From the NCBI RefSeq assembly GCF_004011805.1, contig NZ_ML137196.1:1-64000 (forward strand): a stretch of 64,000 nt of DNA, in the 5' to 3' direction. The notes below the pieces were generated by a model. The model searched no databases, was not told the DNA's origin, and saw nothing but the letters and a program-made list of their open reading frames with translations. This document shows, piece after piece, positions 38,675 through 50,610 of this stretch. Source of the stretch: Piscinibacter defluvii (GTDB lineage Bacteria > Pseudomonadota > Gammaproteobacteria > Burkholderiales > Burkholderiaceae_C). A program made the translations under genes and the position numbers. Position 1 is the first letter of the stretch; every line of letters begins with the position of its first letter.

Positions 38675-39744
38675 AGGCTGGCCCTCAAGGCGGCTATCGT
38701 CAGGCTGACTTCGTCCGGCGTGCCGATCGTCAGCCGCAGGCAGTTGGCCAGCAGCGGGTGCAGGCCGGAGACATTCTTCACCAGGATGCGGCGCTGCTTG
38801 AGCTGCTCGAAGGTGGCGGCCGCGTCCGGGAAGCGCGCCAGGATCATGTTGGCCTCGCTCGGGAACGGTCGCACCCCGGGCAGGTCCTGCAGCGCCCGCA
38901 TCAGGCGCGCACGCTGCTCGCGGATCAGCGCCGCCTGCCGGGCGTATTCGTCGGCATGTTCGAGCGCGAACAGCCCGGCCTCGGCGTTGAGCACCGAGAC
39001 GTTGAACGGCGGGCGCAGCTTGTCGATCTCGGTCACCAGCTCGCGCCGGCCGATCAGGTAGCCGATGCGCACGCCGGCCAGGCCGAACTTGCTCATCGTG
39101 CGCATCAGCAGCACGTGCGGCCAGCGCCGCAGCCGCGCCATCGAGTCGCGCGCGGCAAAGGGCTGGTAGGCCTCGTCCATCACCACGAGCCCCGGCGCGG
39201 CCTCGATGATGCGGTCGATCACCGCGTCGTCCCACAGGTTCGCCGTCGGGTTGTTCGGGTAGGCGAGGTAGATCAGCGCCGGCCGGTGCTCGGCGATCGC
39301 AGCGAGCATGGCCGCCTCGTCGAGCTCGAACTCGGCCGTCAGCGGCACGCCGACGAAACGGATGCCCTGCAGCTGGGCCGACATCGCGTACATCACGAAG
39401 CCCGGCAGCGGCGCCATGAACACGGCACCCGGCACGTCGCAGGCAAGCGAGAGCATCGAGATCAGCTCGTCGGAGCCGTTGCCGAGCGTCAGCGCGCAGT
39501 CGTCGGGCATGCCGGCGTGCACGGCCAGCGCCGCGCGCAGGTCCTCGGTGCGCTCGGCCGGGTAGCGGTTGATGGCCACGCGGCCGAGACGCTCGCCCAG
39601 TTCCATCTGCAGCGCCTCGGGCAACCGGAACGGGTTCTCCATCGTGTCGATCTTGACGAAGCCGGCGCTCGGCTGCACCGCATAGCCGTGCATCGACTGC
39701 ACGTCGCGGCGGATCACGCGCTGCATGCGCTCCTCGAGGCTCAC
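38671..39744 (-). CDS. hisC: Histidinol-phosphate aminotransferase HisC
   Basis: 357 residues, a fold-type I PLP enzyme. The PLP lysine is in [27 protein letters not shown] and MDEAYQPF are the conserved cofactor-contact segments. It transaminates imidazole acetol phosphate with glutamate. The start is GTG, overlapping the hisD stop (GTGA). Confidence 0.97.
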   Translation of the reverse strand: MSLEERMQRVIRRDVQSMHGYAVQPSAGFVKIDTMENPFRLPEALQMELGERLGRVAINRYPAERTEDLRAALAVHAGMPDDCALTLGNGSDELISMLSLACDVPGAVFMAPLPGFVMYAMSAQLQGIRFVGVPLTAEFELDEAAMLAAIAEHRPALIYLAYPNNPTANLWDDAVIDRIIEAAPGLVVMDEAYQPFAARDSMARLRRWPHVLLMRTMSKFGLAGVRIGYLIGRRELVTEIDKLRPPFNVSVLNAEAGLFALEHADEYARQAALIREQRARLMRALQDLPGVRPFPSEANMILARFPDAAATFEQLKQRRILVKNVSGLHPLLANCLRLTIGTPDEVSLTIAALRASL

Positions 39745-41060
39745 GTCGTTCCTTTCAGTCGCAATTCGGCCGCCCGCGCATGCGCCTGCAGCCCTTCGCC
39801 ATAGGCCAGCTCGGCGGCGATCGTGCCCAGCACCTGCGCGCCGGCCTCGCTCACCTCGATCAGGCTGCTGCGCTTCTGGAAGTCGTACACGCCCAGCGGC
39901 GAGCTGAAGCGCGCGGTGCCCGAGGTGGGCAGCACGTGGTTCGGCCCGGCGCAGTAGTCGCCCAGGCTCTCGCTCGTGAACGCGCCGAGGAAGATCGCGC
40001 CGGCGTGCTTGAGCAGCGGCTCCCAGCGGCCCGGCTCGCGGCTCGACACCTCGAGGTGCTCGGGCGCGATGCGGTTGCTGAGGGCGCAGGCCTCCTCCAT
40101 CGAGCGGGTGCGGATCAGCGCGCCGCGGCCCTCCAGCGAGGCTCGGATCACGTCGCGCCGCGGCATGCCGGGCAGCAGGCGCTCGATCTCGGCCTTCACT
40201 CGGGCCAGGTAGGCGGCGTCCGGGCTGAGCAGGATGCTCTGCGCCAGTTCGTCGTGCTCGGCCTGGCTGAAGAGATCCATGGCCACCCAGTCGGCCGGCG
40301 TCGTGCCGTCGGCCAGCACCAGGATCTCGCTCGGGCCGGCGATCATGTCGATGCCGACCTGGCCGAACACGCGCCGCTTCGCGCTCGCGACGTAGGCGTT
40401 GCCCGGGCCGGTGATCTTGTCGACCGCCGGCACCGTGGCCGTGCCGTAGGCGAGCGCCCCCACCGCCTGTGCCCCGCCGATGGCGAACGCGCGGTCGACC
40501 CCCGCAACGGCTGCGGCGGCCAGCACCAGCGGGTTGCGCTCGCCGCGCGGCGTGGGCACGACCATCACGATCTCGCCCACGCCGGCCACCTGGGCCGGCA
40601 GCGCGTTCATCAGCACGCTCGAGGGGTAGGCCGCCTTGCCGCCGGGCACGTAGATGCCGACGCGGTCCAGCGGCGTGACCTTCTGGCCGAGCAGCGTGCC
40701 GTCGGCGTCGCGGTAGCTCCAGCCGCGGCCGCAGGCCTCGAGCTGGCGCTGGTGGTAGTCGCGCACACGCTCGGCGGCGGCCTGCAGTGCGCTGCGCTGG
40801 GCCGGGCTGATCTGCGCGAGAGCGGCGTACAGTTCGTCGCGGCCGAGTTCGAGCGCGGCGACCGAGGCGGCCGGCACGCCGTCGAAGCGCTGCGTGTACT
40901 CGAGCACCGCTGCGTCGCCGCGCGTGCGCACGTCGGCGAGGATCGCCTCGACCCGCGCTTCGATCTCGCGGTCGGTCTCGGCGGACCAGTGCTTCAGCGC
41001 CGCGAAGCGCGGCTCGAAGTCGGCGTCGGTGGTGGAGAGCTCGCGGATGGCCACGCCCAT
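39741..41060 (-). CDS. hisD: Histidinol dehydrogenase HisD
   Basis: 439 residues. Family blocks are [19 protein letters not shown], the [16 protein letters not shown] region, a metal-binding [13 protein letters not shown] and a C-terminal [15 protein letters not shown]. It carries out the last two steps, histidinol to histidine, with NAD and zinc. It is separated from hisG by copy 3 of the intercistronic element; the ATG at 41060 abuts the element. Confidence 0.98.
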   Translation of the reverse strand: MGVAIRELSTTDADFEPRFAALKHWSAETDREIEARVEAILADVRTRGDAAVLEYTQRFDGVPAASVAALELGRDELYAALAQISPAQRSALQAAAERVRDYHQRQLEACGRGWSYRDADGTLLGQKVTPLDRVGIYVPGGKAAYPSSVLMNALPAQVAGVGEIVMVVPTPRGERNPLVLAAAAVAGVDRAFAIGGAQAVGALAYGTATVPAVDKITGPGNAYVASAKRRVFGQVGIDMIAGPSEILVLADGTTPADWVAMDLFSQAEHDELAQSILLSPDAAYLARVKAEIERLLPGMPRRDVIRASLEGRGALIRTRSMEEACALSNRIAPEHLEVSSREPGRWEPLLKHAGAIFLGAFTSESLGDYCAGPNHVLPTSGTARFSSPLGVYDFQKRSSLIEVSEAGAQVLGTIAAELAYGEGLQAHARAAELRLKGTT

Positions 41061-41143
41061 GTCAGGCCTCCCGCCGGGCCACCCCAAGGGAGGCCTGCGC
41101 CCCCGCGGGGGGCAGCGAACGAAGTGAGCTTGGGGGCACCATC
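41061..41143 (-). repeat. Intercistronic palindromic element, copy 3 (hisG/hisD)
   Basis: 83 nt, the same length as copy 1, fill the gap between the hisG stop and the hisD start. The core is GGCAGCGAACGAAGTGAGC, and CCGCCGGGCC and CCCCAAGGGAGG match the outer part of copy 1. CATGTCAG (41058-41065) on one side and CATCTCAG (41140-41147) on the other form an imperfect 8 bp direct repeat, as at copy 1. Confidence 0.85.
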
Positions 41144-43399
<2,256 letters not shown>

Positions 43400-43412
43400 G
43401 ATGGGCTGGATT

Positions 43413-44180
43413 CTAGTGGCGGATCTTGTAGCCCACGCGCAGCAGGTTCAAGGCGATGGCGCTGACCAGCACGAAGGCGCTGCCCACCAGCGCCAGGCTG
43501 GTCCACGGCGACACGTCGCTCACGCCGAAGAAGCCGCGCCGGAAGCCGTCGATCATGTAGAAGAACGGGTTCAGGTGGCTCACCGCCTGCCAGACGCCGG
43601 GCAGCGAATGCACCGAATAGAAGACGCCCGAGAGGAAGGTCATGGGCATGATGATGAAGTTCTGGAACGCGGCCATCTGGTCGAACTTCTCCGCCCACAG
43701 CCCGGCGATCAGCCCGAGTGCACCCAGCATGCCGGCGCCCAGCACGGCGAAGACCACGATCCAGGCCGGCTCGGCCAGGTGCAGCGGCGCGAACCACACG
43801 GTGGCCAGCAGCACGCCCAGGCCCACCACCAGGGCGCGCACCATCGAGGCGCCCACGTAGGCCGCGAACCAGGCCCAGTGCGACAGCGGGGTCAGCAGCA
43901 GGAACACCAGGTTGCCGGTGATCTTGCTCTGGATCAGCGACGAGCTGCTGTTGGCGAAGGCGTTCTGCAGCACGCTCATCATCACCAGGCCGGGGATCAG
44001 GAAGCTGGTGTAGCCGACCTGGTCGTAGACCTTCACGTGGTCTTCCAGCACATGGCCGAAGATCAGCAGGTACAGCACCGCGGTGAGCACCGGCGCGCCG
44101 ATGGTCTGGAAGGCCACCTTCCAGAAGCGCAGCACCTCTTTGTAGAGCAGGGTGCGCGTGCCCGCGAACAGCCCGCTCAC
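43413..44180 (-). CDS. ABC-2 type exporter permease (YadH-like)
   Basis: 255 residues with about six membrane segments and the ABC-2 pattern NFIIMPMTFLSGVFYSVHSLP before the last helices. The substrate is unknown. I chose the GTG at 44180, which has an excellent GGAGGG 7 nt upstream; the frame stays open to 44258 but would add a non-conserved, polar segment. The ATPase gene lies 58 nt upstream. Confidence 0.92.
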   Translation of the reverse strand: MSGLFAGTRTLLYKEVLRFWKVAFQTIGAPVLTAVLYLLIFGHVLEDHVKVYDQVGYTSFLIPGLVMMSVLQNAFANSSSSLIQSKITGNLVFLLLTPLSHWAWFAAYVGASMVRALVVGLGVLLATVWFAPLHLAEPAWIVVFAVLGAGMLGALGLIAGLWAEKFDQMAAFQNFIIMPMTFLSGVFYSVHSLPGVWQAVSHLNPFFYMIDGFRRGFFGVSDVSPWTSLALVGSAFVLVSAIALNLLRVGYKIRH

Positions 44181-44238
44181 TGGACTACCCTCCGCGCAAA
44201 GCGCTCCGGGATTCGCACTTGGGAGCGGCCCGGCGCGC

Positions 44239-45159
44239 TCATGCCGGCTCCTTCGCATGCTCGCCGCGCATGATCTCGAGGAACACGTCCTCCAGGTCGG
44301 CGCGGCCGATCTCCAGGTCTTCCGGCGTGCAGCCGGCGGTGCGCAGGGTGGCGAGGATGGCCTCGACTTCGGCCGCGTCGTGCGCCGTGATCTGCACGAT
44401 GCGCCCGGTCACGCGCGAGCGGGCCTGTAGCGCGGGCGGCAGCGCCTGGTCGGTCTTGAAGCGCAGCATGGTGCTGGCCGTGCCGGCCAGCAGCGCCGAG
44501 GTGCGGTCGAGCGCGACCACGCGGCCCTGCTTGAGCATCGCGATGCGGCCGCACAGCGCCTCGGCCTCCTCGAGGTAGTGCGTGGTCAGCAGCACCGTGT
44601 GGCCTTCCTTGTTCAGCCGCGAGACGAACTGCCACAGCGTCTGGCGCAGTTCCACGTCCACGCCGGCGGTCGGCTCGTCGAGCACGATCACCGGCGGGCG
44701 GTGCACCAGCGCCTGGGCCACCAGCACGCGCCGCTTCATGCCGCCGGAGAGCTGGCGCATGTTCGCGCCGGCCTTGTCGGCCAGGCCGAGGTTGGCGAGC
44801 AGCTCGTCGATCCAGGCGTCGCTGGCCTTGACGCCGAAGTAGCCGCTCTGGATGCGCAGCGTCTCGCGCACGCTGAAGAACGGGTCGAACACCAGTTCCT
44901 GCGGCACCACGCCCAGGCTGCGGCGCGCGGCGGCGTAGTCGCTCACCACGTCGTGGCCGTGCACGGCGACGCGCCCGCCGCTGGCACGCGTCAGGCCGGC
45001 CAGGATGCTGATCAGCGTGGTCTTGCCGGCCCCGTTGGGCCCGAGCAGGCCGAAGAACTCGCCTTGATCGATGTCGAAACTGACGTCGTCCAGCGCCTGC
45101 ACGTCGCCGCGCGCGCTGCGGAAGGACTTGGAGACATGCTGGAACGAGATGGCGGGCAT
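44239..45159 (-). CDS. ABC exporter ATPase (YadG-like)
   Basis: 306 residues. Walker A GPNGAGKT at 40-47, signature LSGGMKRR, Walker B VIVLDEPTAGVD, and switch His in LTTHYLEEAE. The C-terminal ~80 residues are an extra domain common in ABC-2 exporter ATPases. It forms an exporter with the next gene. A TetR-type gene is divergent across 89 nt and may regulate it. Confidence 0.94.
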   Translation of the reverse strand: MPAISFQHVSKSFRSARGDVQALDDVSFDIDQGEFFGLLGPNGAGKTTLISILAGLTRASGGRVAVHGHDVVSDYAAARRSLGVVPQELVFDPFFSVRETLRIQSGYFGVKASDAWIDELLANLGLADKAGANMRQLSGGMKRRVLVAQALVHRPPVIVLDEPTAGVDVELRQTLWQFVSRLNKEGHTVLLTTHYLEEAEALCGRIAMLKQGRVVALDRTSALLAGTASTMLRFKTDQALPPALQARSRVTGRIVQITAHDAAEVEAILATLRTAGCTPEDLEIGRADLEDVFLEIMRGEHAKEPA

Positions 45160-45248
45160 GGGGCCGGGATTGTAGGGAGACGGCGCTTGCGATTAGGGCG
45201 CACCCCCTGCGTGACCCCTGGGCCTTGGTGCCAGAATCCCGCTCCACG

Positions 45249-45911
45249 ATGGCCACGCCGCCCAAGAAACCGCGCCGCACGGCCGAACGCATCCTGGAGG
45301 TCACGCTCGAGCTGTTCAATCGCTTCGGCGAGCCGAACGTCTCGACCACGCTGATCTCCGCCGAGCTGAACATCAGCCCCGGCAACCTCTACTACCACTA
45401 TCCGGCCAAGGACGAGCTGATCAACAGCCTGTTCGACCGCTACGAGAAGTCGCTCGGCGAACTGCTGCGCGCGGCCGACCAGGTGCGCCACGTGGAGGAC
45501 GCCTGGCTGTTCTTCCACATGCTGTTCGAGCAGATCTGGCACTACCGCTTCCTGTACCGCGACCTGAACGACCTGCTGTCGAAGAACCGACGCCTCGAGA
45601 CGCATTTCCAGCATGTGCTGCGGCACCAGAACCAGGCCATCCACGGCCTGCTGCAGGGCCTGTCGCGCGGTGGTGCGCTGCGCATGGAGGCGCGCGACAT
45701 GGAGCCGGTGGCCACCGCGATGGCCGTGGTGCTGACCTACTGGCTGAGCTACGAGTACGTGCGCGACCCGCGCCGCGCGCTCGAGCCCGAGGCCGCCGGC
45801 GCGGCGCTGCTGCGCGGTGCCTTCCATGTGCTGAGCCTGCTGCTACCCTATCTCGAGCCCGGGCAGCGCGACCACCTGCATGCGCTGGCAGGACAATACC
45901 GGGGCAGCTGA
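45249..45911 (+). CDS. TetR-family transcriptional regulator
   Basis: 220 residues. N-terminal helix-turn-helix: RILEVTLELFNRFGEPNVSTTLISAELNISPGNLYYHYPAKDEL. The C-terminal ligand region is rich in His, Phe and Tyr (WLFFHMLFEQIWHYRFLYRDL). This pattern fits the YvdT/TetR_C-like group; the ligand is unknown. The divergent ABC exporter is the likely target. I used the ATG at 45249; an upstream in-frame GTG at 45225 is less likely. Confidence 0.92.
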   Translation: MATPPKKPRRTAERILEVTLELFNRFGEPNVSTTLISAELNISPGNLYYHYPAKDELINSLFDRYEKSLGELLRAADQVRHVEDAWLFFHMLFEQIWHYRFLYRDLNDLLSKNRRLETHFQHVLRHQNQAIHGLLQGLSRGGALRMEARDMEPVATAMAVVLTYWLSYEYVRDPRRALEPEAAGAALLRGAFHVLSLLLPYLEPGQRDHLHALAGQYRGS

Positions 45912-45932
45912 CAAGAACACAGGAGACAGACG

Positions 45933-46706
45933 ATGGCCAAGTGGACCGCCTTTCCGTACGACAACACCGGCTACGTCTACGACGCCGCCGGGCTGAAGAA
46001 GCACTGGGCCCGGCTGCACGCCGGCGACGTGGAACCCCTGCCCAAGGACGACAAGGTGCTCGCCGCCTGGGCGCTGTTCCACGCCGGCGAGTTCCAGAAG
46101 GCCTGCGAAGCCGGGCTGAAGGCCGGCGCTGCCGGCATCACGGTGGCCAACAAGGCGCAGGCGATCTACGCCAACTACCTCGAGAAGAGCGAGAAGAACA
46201 AGCTGGCGCTGTTCCTTGAGGTCTCGTCGCGCGCCGAGGCGCAGCAGGCCGAGGAGCCGAAGAACGCCAACGCCTGGTACTGGCAGGCCTACGCGCTGGG
46301 CCGCTACAGCCAGGGCATCAGCGTGGCCAAGGCCCTGGCGCAGGGCCTGGGCAGCAAGGTCAAGACGGCGCTCGAGACCGCCATCAAGCTCGCGCCCAAA
46401 CATGCCGACGCGCACATCGCGCTGGGCGCCTTCCACGCCGAGGTGATCGACAAGGTCGGCTCGCTGCTCGGCCGCACCCAGGGCGCGAGCAAGGACACCG
46501 GCCTGGCGATGTACAAGCAGGCGCTCAAGCTCAACCCGGGCTCGGCGATCGCGATGATCGAATACGCCAACGGCCTGGTGATGCTGGAAGGCGAGAAGAA
46601 GATGAAGGAGGCCGAGAAGCTCTATGCCGACGCGGCCGCCGTGCAGCCGGCCGACGCGATGGAGCGCCTCGACGTGGAGATGGCCAAGGCGGAACTCGAG
46701 GACTGA
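45933..46706 (+). CDS. TPR-like protein of unknown role
   Basis: 257 residues, no signal peptide. It has helical repeat units, for example ALETAIKLAPKHADAHIALG and YKQALKLNPGSAIAMIEYA, typical of tetratricopeptide repeats, and starts with an aromatic MAKWTAFPYDNTGYVYD. It lies 21 nt after the TetR-type gene with AGGAGA before the ATG, and may be co-transcribed. Function not recognised. Confidence 0.82.
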   Translation: MAKWTAFPYDNTGYVYDAAGLKKHWARLHAGDVEPLPKDDKVLAAWALFHAGEFQKACEAGLKAGAAGITVANKAQAIYANYLEKSEKNKLALFLEVSSRAEAQQAEEPKNANAWYWQAYALGRYSQGISVAKALAQGLGSKVKTALETAIKLAPKHADAHIALGAFHAEVIDKVGSLLGRTQGASKDTGLAMYKQALKLNPGSAIAMIEYANGLVMLEGEKKMKEAEKLYADAAAVQPADAMERLDVEMAKAELED

Positions 46707-46724
46707 GCGCGGACGCGAGACGGA

Positions 46725-46764
46725 CTGCGGGCATGCAGGCCCGCGGGCCGGATCAGGCCCGCAG
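46725..46764. terminator. Possible bidirectional terminator
   Basis: CTGCGGGC (46725-46732) and GCCCGCAG (46757-46764) form inverted arms, with GC-rich nested pairing inside, between two convergent genes. There is no T run, so termination is uncertain. Confidence 0.35.
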
Positions 46765-47931
46765 GACGCGCCGCGCCGCCAGGCCCATCAGCGCCGCGAA
46801 CAGCGCCACCGCCCACAGCGCGGCCGACAGCGTGGTGGCGCGGGCCAGGCCGCCGATCAGCGCCGGGCCGATCATGAAGCCGAGGTAGCCCACCGACGAC
46901 ACCGCCGCCACCCCCTGCGCCGGCGCCACGCCGGGCACCTGCCCGGCCGCGGCGAACACCACCGGCACCACGTTGGCCAGGCCGAGCCCGACGAGCACGA
47001 AGCCGGCCAGCGCCGCCCAGGGCGTGCCGATCGCCAGCGCCAGCGCCATGCCGGCGGCGGCCAGCGCGCCCGAGCGGCGCAGCAAGGCCACCGGGGCGTA
47101 GTGCTCGCGCACCCGGTCGCCGAACAGGCGGCCGAGTGCCATCGCCGCGCTGAACGCGGCGAAGCCGAGCGCGCCGAGCGCCGCATCGGTGCGCAGCTCC
47201 TGGTGCACGTAGAGCGCGCTCCAGTCGTACATCGCGCCCTCGGCCACCATGCCGAGCGTCGTCAGCGCGCCCATCCACAGCAGGATGCCGCGCGGCCAGG
47301 CCAGCGGCGCGGGCTGCTCGTCGGAGTCGGCGCGGTCGCTGGTCATCGGCCGCGAGGACCACAGCACGAAGGGTGCGAGCAGCAGCCCCACCGCGGCCAA
47401 TTGCAGCGGCGCCGCCAGCCCGAACCGGTACAGCCCGGCCACCAGCAGCGCGCCAGCCATGCCGCCCAGGCTGAACATCGCGTGCAGCCCGCTCATCACC
47501 TTGCGGCCGGCGCGCAGCTCGAGGTGGTTGCCGTCGGAGTTGATCGAGACGTCGAACAGCGCGCTGCCGGCGCCCAGCAGCATCATCAGCGCCAGCAGCA
47601 CGCCGTAGGACTCGAACTGCAGCACCAGCGCCAGCACGGCGCACATCAGCGTGCCGGCCAGCTGCACGCAGTGGCGAGCGCCGAAGCGCGCCACCAGCGC
47701 GCCGGCGCTGAACAGGCACAACACCGCGCCGGCCGCGGCGGCCAGCAGCGCGATCGACAGCTCGCCCTCGTCCAGACCGTAATGCAGCTTGGCGGCCGGC
47801 ACCTGGGCGCCCCAGGCGCCCATGGCCAGGCCGAGCACGGCGAACTGGGCCCGCACCGAGAGATGCCAGCGCCGCAGGGCGGGCGGTGCGGGCTGAGGCA
47901 GCGCCGCCGTGGAACATGGATTTGCTTGCAT
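46753..47931 (-). CDS. MFS transporter (YbjJ-like)
   Basis: 392 residues with about 12 membrane helices. It has the MFS A-motif-like GALVARFGARHC and, in the second half, GRLFGDRVREHYAP. Length and the FGA...LFDVSINSDGNHLE segment resemble the YbjJ group; the substrate is unknown. I used the ATG at 47931; an upstream frame would enter the divergent promoter region. A DeoR-type regulator is transcribed divergently across 53 nt. Confidence 0.88.
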   Translation of the reverse strand: MQANPCSTAALPQPAPPALRRWHLSVRAQFAVLGLAMGAWGAQVPAAKLHYGLDEGELSIALLAAAAGAVLCLFSAGALVARFGARHCVQLAGTLMCAVLALVLQFESYGVLLALMMLLGAGSALFDVSINSDGNHLELRAGRKVMSGLHAMFSLGGMAGALLVAGLYRFGLAAPLQLAAVGLLLAPFVLWSSRPMTSDRADSDEQPAPLAWPRGILLWMGALTTLGMVAEGAMYDWSALYVHQELRTDAALGALGFAAFSAAMALGRLFGDRVREHYAPVALLRRSGALAAAGMALALAIGTPWAALAGFVLVGLGLANVVPVVFAAAGQVPGVAPAQGVAAVSSVGYLGFMIGPALIGGLARATTLSAALWAVALFAALMGLAARRVLRA

Positions 47932-47939
47932 GTGCCGTA

Positions 47940-47969
47940 TTGTGCTGTAATTTGCGTGTTCTTGCACAA
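47940..47969. promoter_or_regulatory. Possible operator between MFS and DeoR genes
   Basis: In the 53 nt divergent spacer TTGTGC (47940-47945) and GCACAA (47964-47969) form a perfect 6 bp inverted repeat separated by 18 nt, within an AT-rich stretch that must hold both promoters. A site for the DeoR-type regulator is plausible. Confidence 0.4.
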
Positions 47970-47984
47970 AGCCGCACTCCCGCC

Positions 47985-48767
47985 ATGCCCGCATCGCCCA
48001 CGCCGATGGCAGACGCCCCGAAATTCGCCGCCGAGCGCCAGCAGCGCATCGCGCAGACGCTGCGCGAGCGCGGCCGCGTCGAGGTGGCGGCGCTGGCGGC
48101 GGCCTACGGCGTCTCGGAAGACACGGTGCGGCGCGACCTGCGTGCCCTCGAGGCGCGCGGCCTGGTGCAGAAGACGCACGGCGGCGCGATCGCGCTGCAC
48201 GCCACGGTGCTGCCGACCGCGCAGCGCGCCGGCGTGGCCACGGGCGCCAAGCGCGCCATCGCCGCGGCCGGCGCGCGCCACGTGCAGGCCAACGACACGC
48301 TGTTCATCGACGGCGGCACCACGGCGCTGGCGCTGATCGAGGCGCTCAGGCGCCCCGACGCGCCGCGGCCGCTGACCGTCATCACCCATTCGCTCGACGC
48401 CGCGCTGGCGCTGGCCGACGAGCCGCGCGTGCGCCTGGTGCTGGCCGGCGGGCTGTGGCTGCCAGCGCCGCGCATCTTCGTCGGCGAGCAGGCGCTGGCG
48501 ACCATCCGCGCGCACCGTGCCGACATCGCCTTCCTCGGCGCCTGCGCGCTGCACCCGCGTGCCGGCCTGACGGCGCACGAGCCGCAGGAGGCGGCGATCA
48601 AGCGCGCCATGCTCGATGGCGCGGCGCGCCGCATGCTGCTGACCGATGCCACCAAGCTCGATGCCGTAGCCCCGAGTGCCGTGGCGCCGCTCGGCGAACT
48701 CGACCGCGTGATCAGCGACGCGGCGCCGGACTGGCTGCGCGCCGCGGTCGAGGTCGAGCAGGTCTGA
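47985..48767 (+). CDS. DeoR/GlpR-family transcriptional regulator
   Basis: 260 residues. N-terminal DeoR helix-turn-helix: RQQRIAQTLRERGRVEVAALAAAYGVSEDTVRRDLRALEARG, then KTHGGA. The C-terminal phosphosugar-sensor domain has DGGTTALALIEAL and the terminal DATKLD. It probably represses the divergent MFS gene and responds to a sugar phosphate; the ligand is not known. Start ATG 47985 or ATG 48006. Confidence 0.93.
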   Translation: MPASPTPMADAPKFAAERQQRIAQTLRERGRVEVAALAAAYGVSEDTVRRDLRALEARGLVQKTHGGAIALHATVLPTAQRAGVATGAKRAIAAAGARHVQANDTLFIDGGTTALALIEALRRPDAPRPLTVITHSLDAALALADEPRVRLVLAGGLWLPAPRIFVGEQALATIRAHRADIAFLGACALHPRAGLTAHEPQEAAIKRAMLDGAARRMLLTDATKLDAVAPSAVAPLGELDRVISDAAPDWLRAAVEVEQV

Positions 48768-48780
48768 GCCTCGGCGGGCG

Positions 48781-48801
48781 CCGGCCCGCGCCGTGGGCCG
48801 G
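48781..48801 (+). terminator. Possible terminator after deoR-type gene
   Basis: CCGGCCC, 7 nt, GGGCCGG is a perfect 7 bp hairpin 13 nt after the stop codon, without a clear T run. Confidence 0.35.
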
Positions 48802-48905
48802 GCTGGCTCTTCGTGCTGGCCCGCCGATGGCTCCATCGGGCGATGCCCGGTTCTCCCCGGCTTTCAAGAATGCGCCCCATCGCATTCACACCCGAGGAGA
48901 ACCCG

Positions 48906-50597
48906 ATGCAGACCCGTTCGCGCGCACCGATCGCCGCGCTCTACACCCTGACCGCGCTGGCCGCGCTGACCTCGCTCGGCGCCTGCGGCGGCGGCGGATC
49001 CGACACCCCGGCGCCGGGCAACGGCGGCGGCCAGACGCCCGCCCCGCCGCCCCCGCCGGCCGACTTCACGCTCACGCTGTCGACCGACCGCACGCTGGTG
49101 ATCCAGGGCCGCACCGCCGAGCTGACCGCGACGGTGACGCGTCGCAACGGCTTCACCGGCGCGGTGCTGGTCAGCCTGAAGAACCTGCCGGCCGGCGTGA
49201 GCGCCGCGCCGGTGATGATCGCCGCCGGCGCCACGAGCGCGCCGGTGACGCTCGCCGCCGCCGCCGGCGCGCCGCACTCGCTGCCCACCGCCGGCAGCGC
49301 CGAGGGCAGTTCCGGCGAGCTGAAGGACACCGAGCCGCTGACGGTCACGGTGGGCGGCGAGCCGGGTGTGCTCGACACCAGCTTCAACGGCGGCAAGCAG
49401 ATCGTCGCCGTGGGCGACGGCGAGGCCTACGCCACCGCGATGGCGGTGCAGGCCGACGGCAAGGTGATCACGGTCGGCCGCACCACGACGATCGCCGGAG
49501 GCACCGACTTCGCGGTGCTGCGCCACGGCCGCGACGGCACGCTGGACACCACCTTCGGCAGCGGCGGCAAGGTGGTCACCGCGATCGCCGCGGGCAACGG
49601 CAGCGACATGGCGCAGGCCGTGGCGGTGCAGCCCGACGGCAAGATCCTGGTCGCCGGCACGACGGCCGTGAGCGGCACCGACATCGACTTCGCGATCGTT
49701 CGCTACCTCGCCGACGGCACGCTCGACCCGAGCTTCGGCAACGGCGGCAAGGTGGTCACCTCGCTGGGCAACTCGACCGACCACCTCAACGCGATCGCGC
49801 TGCAGGAGGACGGCAAGATCGTCGTCGCCGGCGACAGCGACCGCGGGAGCAGCAGCACCGGGGTCGATTTCGCGCTCGTGCGCTACCAGGCCAACGGCGC
49901 GCTGGACAACGGCTTCGGCAACGGCGGCACGGTGATCACGCCGATCCGTGCACACAGCTCGCGCGACTCGGCCTATGCCCTGTTGCTGCAGAAGGTGGGC
50001 ACCGAGCAGCGCATCGTCGCGGTCGGCGGCGAAGGCGATTTCGTCGCCGCGCGCTACACCGCCTCGGGCGCGCTGGACGCGGGCTTCGGCACCGGCGGCA
50101 AGGTCGCCGGCGTGTTCGGCCACTCGACCATCGGCGCGGCGCAGGCCGTGGTGCTGGCCGGCGGCAAGCTGGTGCTGGCCGGCCAGATCCAGAACGACTT
50201 CGCGCTCGCCCGGCTGAACGCCGACGGCAGCCTCGACGCCGGATTCGGCAGCGGCGGCACGGTGATCACGCCGGTCAGCGCGACGAACTGGGACGCGGCC
50301 AGCGCGCTGGTGCGCCAGGCCGACGGCAAGCTGCTCGCCGGCGGCTGGGTCTACGAAGGCGGCAGCAGCAGCGGCAACTTCGCGGTGGCGCGCTACGGCG
50401 CCGACGGGGCGCTCGACACCACGTTCGGCACGCAGGGGCTCGCGATCACGCCGATGGCCTCCGCCGGCCGCAGCGACTCCGGCCGCGCCGTGGTGCTGCA
50501 GGCCGACCCGCGCGTGAGCACGGTGCGCCTGCTGCAGGCCGGCGAGGCCAACGAGGGCGGCGGCTTCAAGTTCGCGCTGCTGCGCCGCTGGCTGTGA
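48906..50597 (+). CDS. Delta-60 repeat lipoprotein
   Basis: 563 residues. A lipobox LGAC ends at Cys27, followed by a Gly/Pro-rich linker and an Ig-like region (~residues 50-150, FTLTLSTDRTLVIQG). Seven delta-60 repeats of ~55-60 residues follow, each with a DGxLDxxFGxGGxV core; the spaced AVQPDGKILVAG motif recurs between them. Delta-60 repeats are predicted beta-propeller-like modules on surface or exported proteins. GAGGAG precedes the ATG. No function can be assigned. Confidence 0.88.
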   Translation: MQTRSRAPIAALYTLTALAALTSLGACGGGGSDTPAPGNGGGQTPAPPPPPADFTLTLSTDRTLVIQGRTAELTATVTRRNGFTGAVLVSLKNLPAGVSAAPVMIAAGATSAPVTLAAAAGAPHSLPTAGSAEGSSGELKDTEPLTVTVGGEPGVLDTSFNGGKQIVAVGDGEAYATAMAVQADGKVITVGRTTTIAGGTDFAVLRHGRDGTLDTTFGSGGKVVTAIAAGNGSDMAQAVAVQPDGKILVAGTTAVSGTDIDFAIVRYLADGTLDPSFGNGGKVVTSLGNSTDHLNAIALQEDGKIVVAGDSDRGSSSTGVDFALVRYQANGALDNGFGNGGTVITPIRAHSSRDSAYALLLQKVGTEQRIVAVGGEGDFVAARYTASGALDAGFGTGGKVAGVFGHSTIGAAQAVVLAGGKLVLAGQIQNDFALARLNADGSLDAGFGSGGTVITPVSATNWDAASALVRQADGKLLAGGWVYEGGSSSGNFAVARYGADGALDTTFGTQGLAITPMASAGRSDSGRAVVLQADPRVSTVRLLQAGEANEGGGFKFALLRRWL

Positions 50598-50610
50598 CGG
50601 GCCGCCGGCC

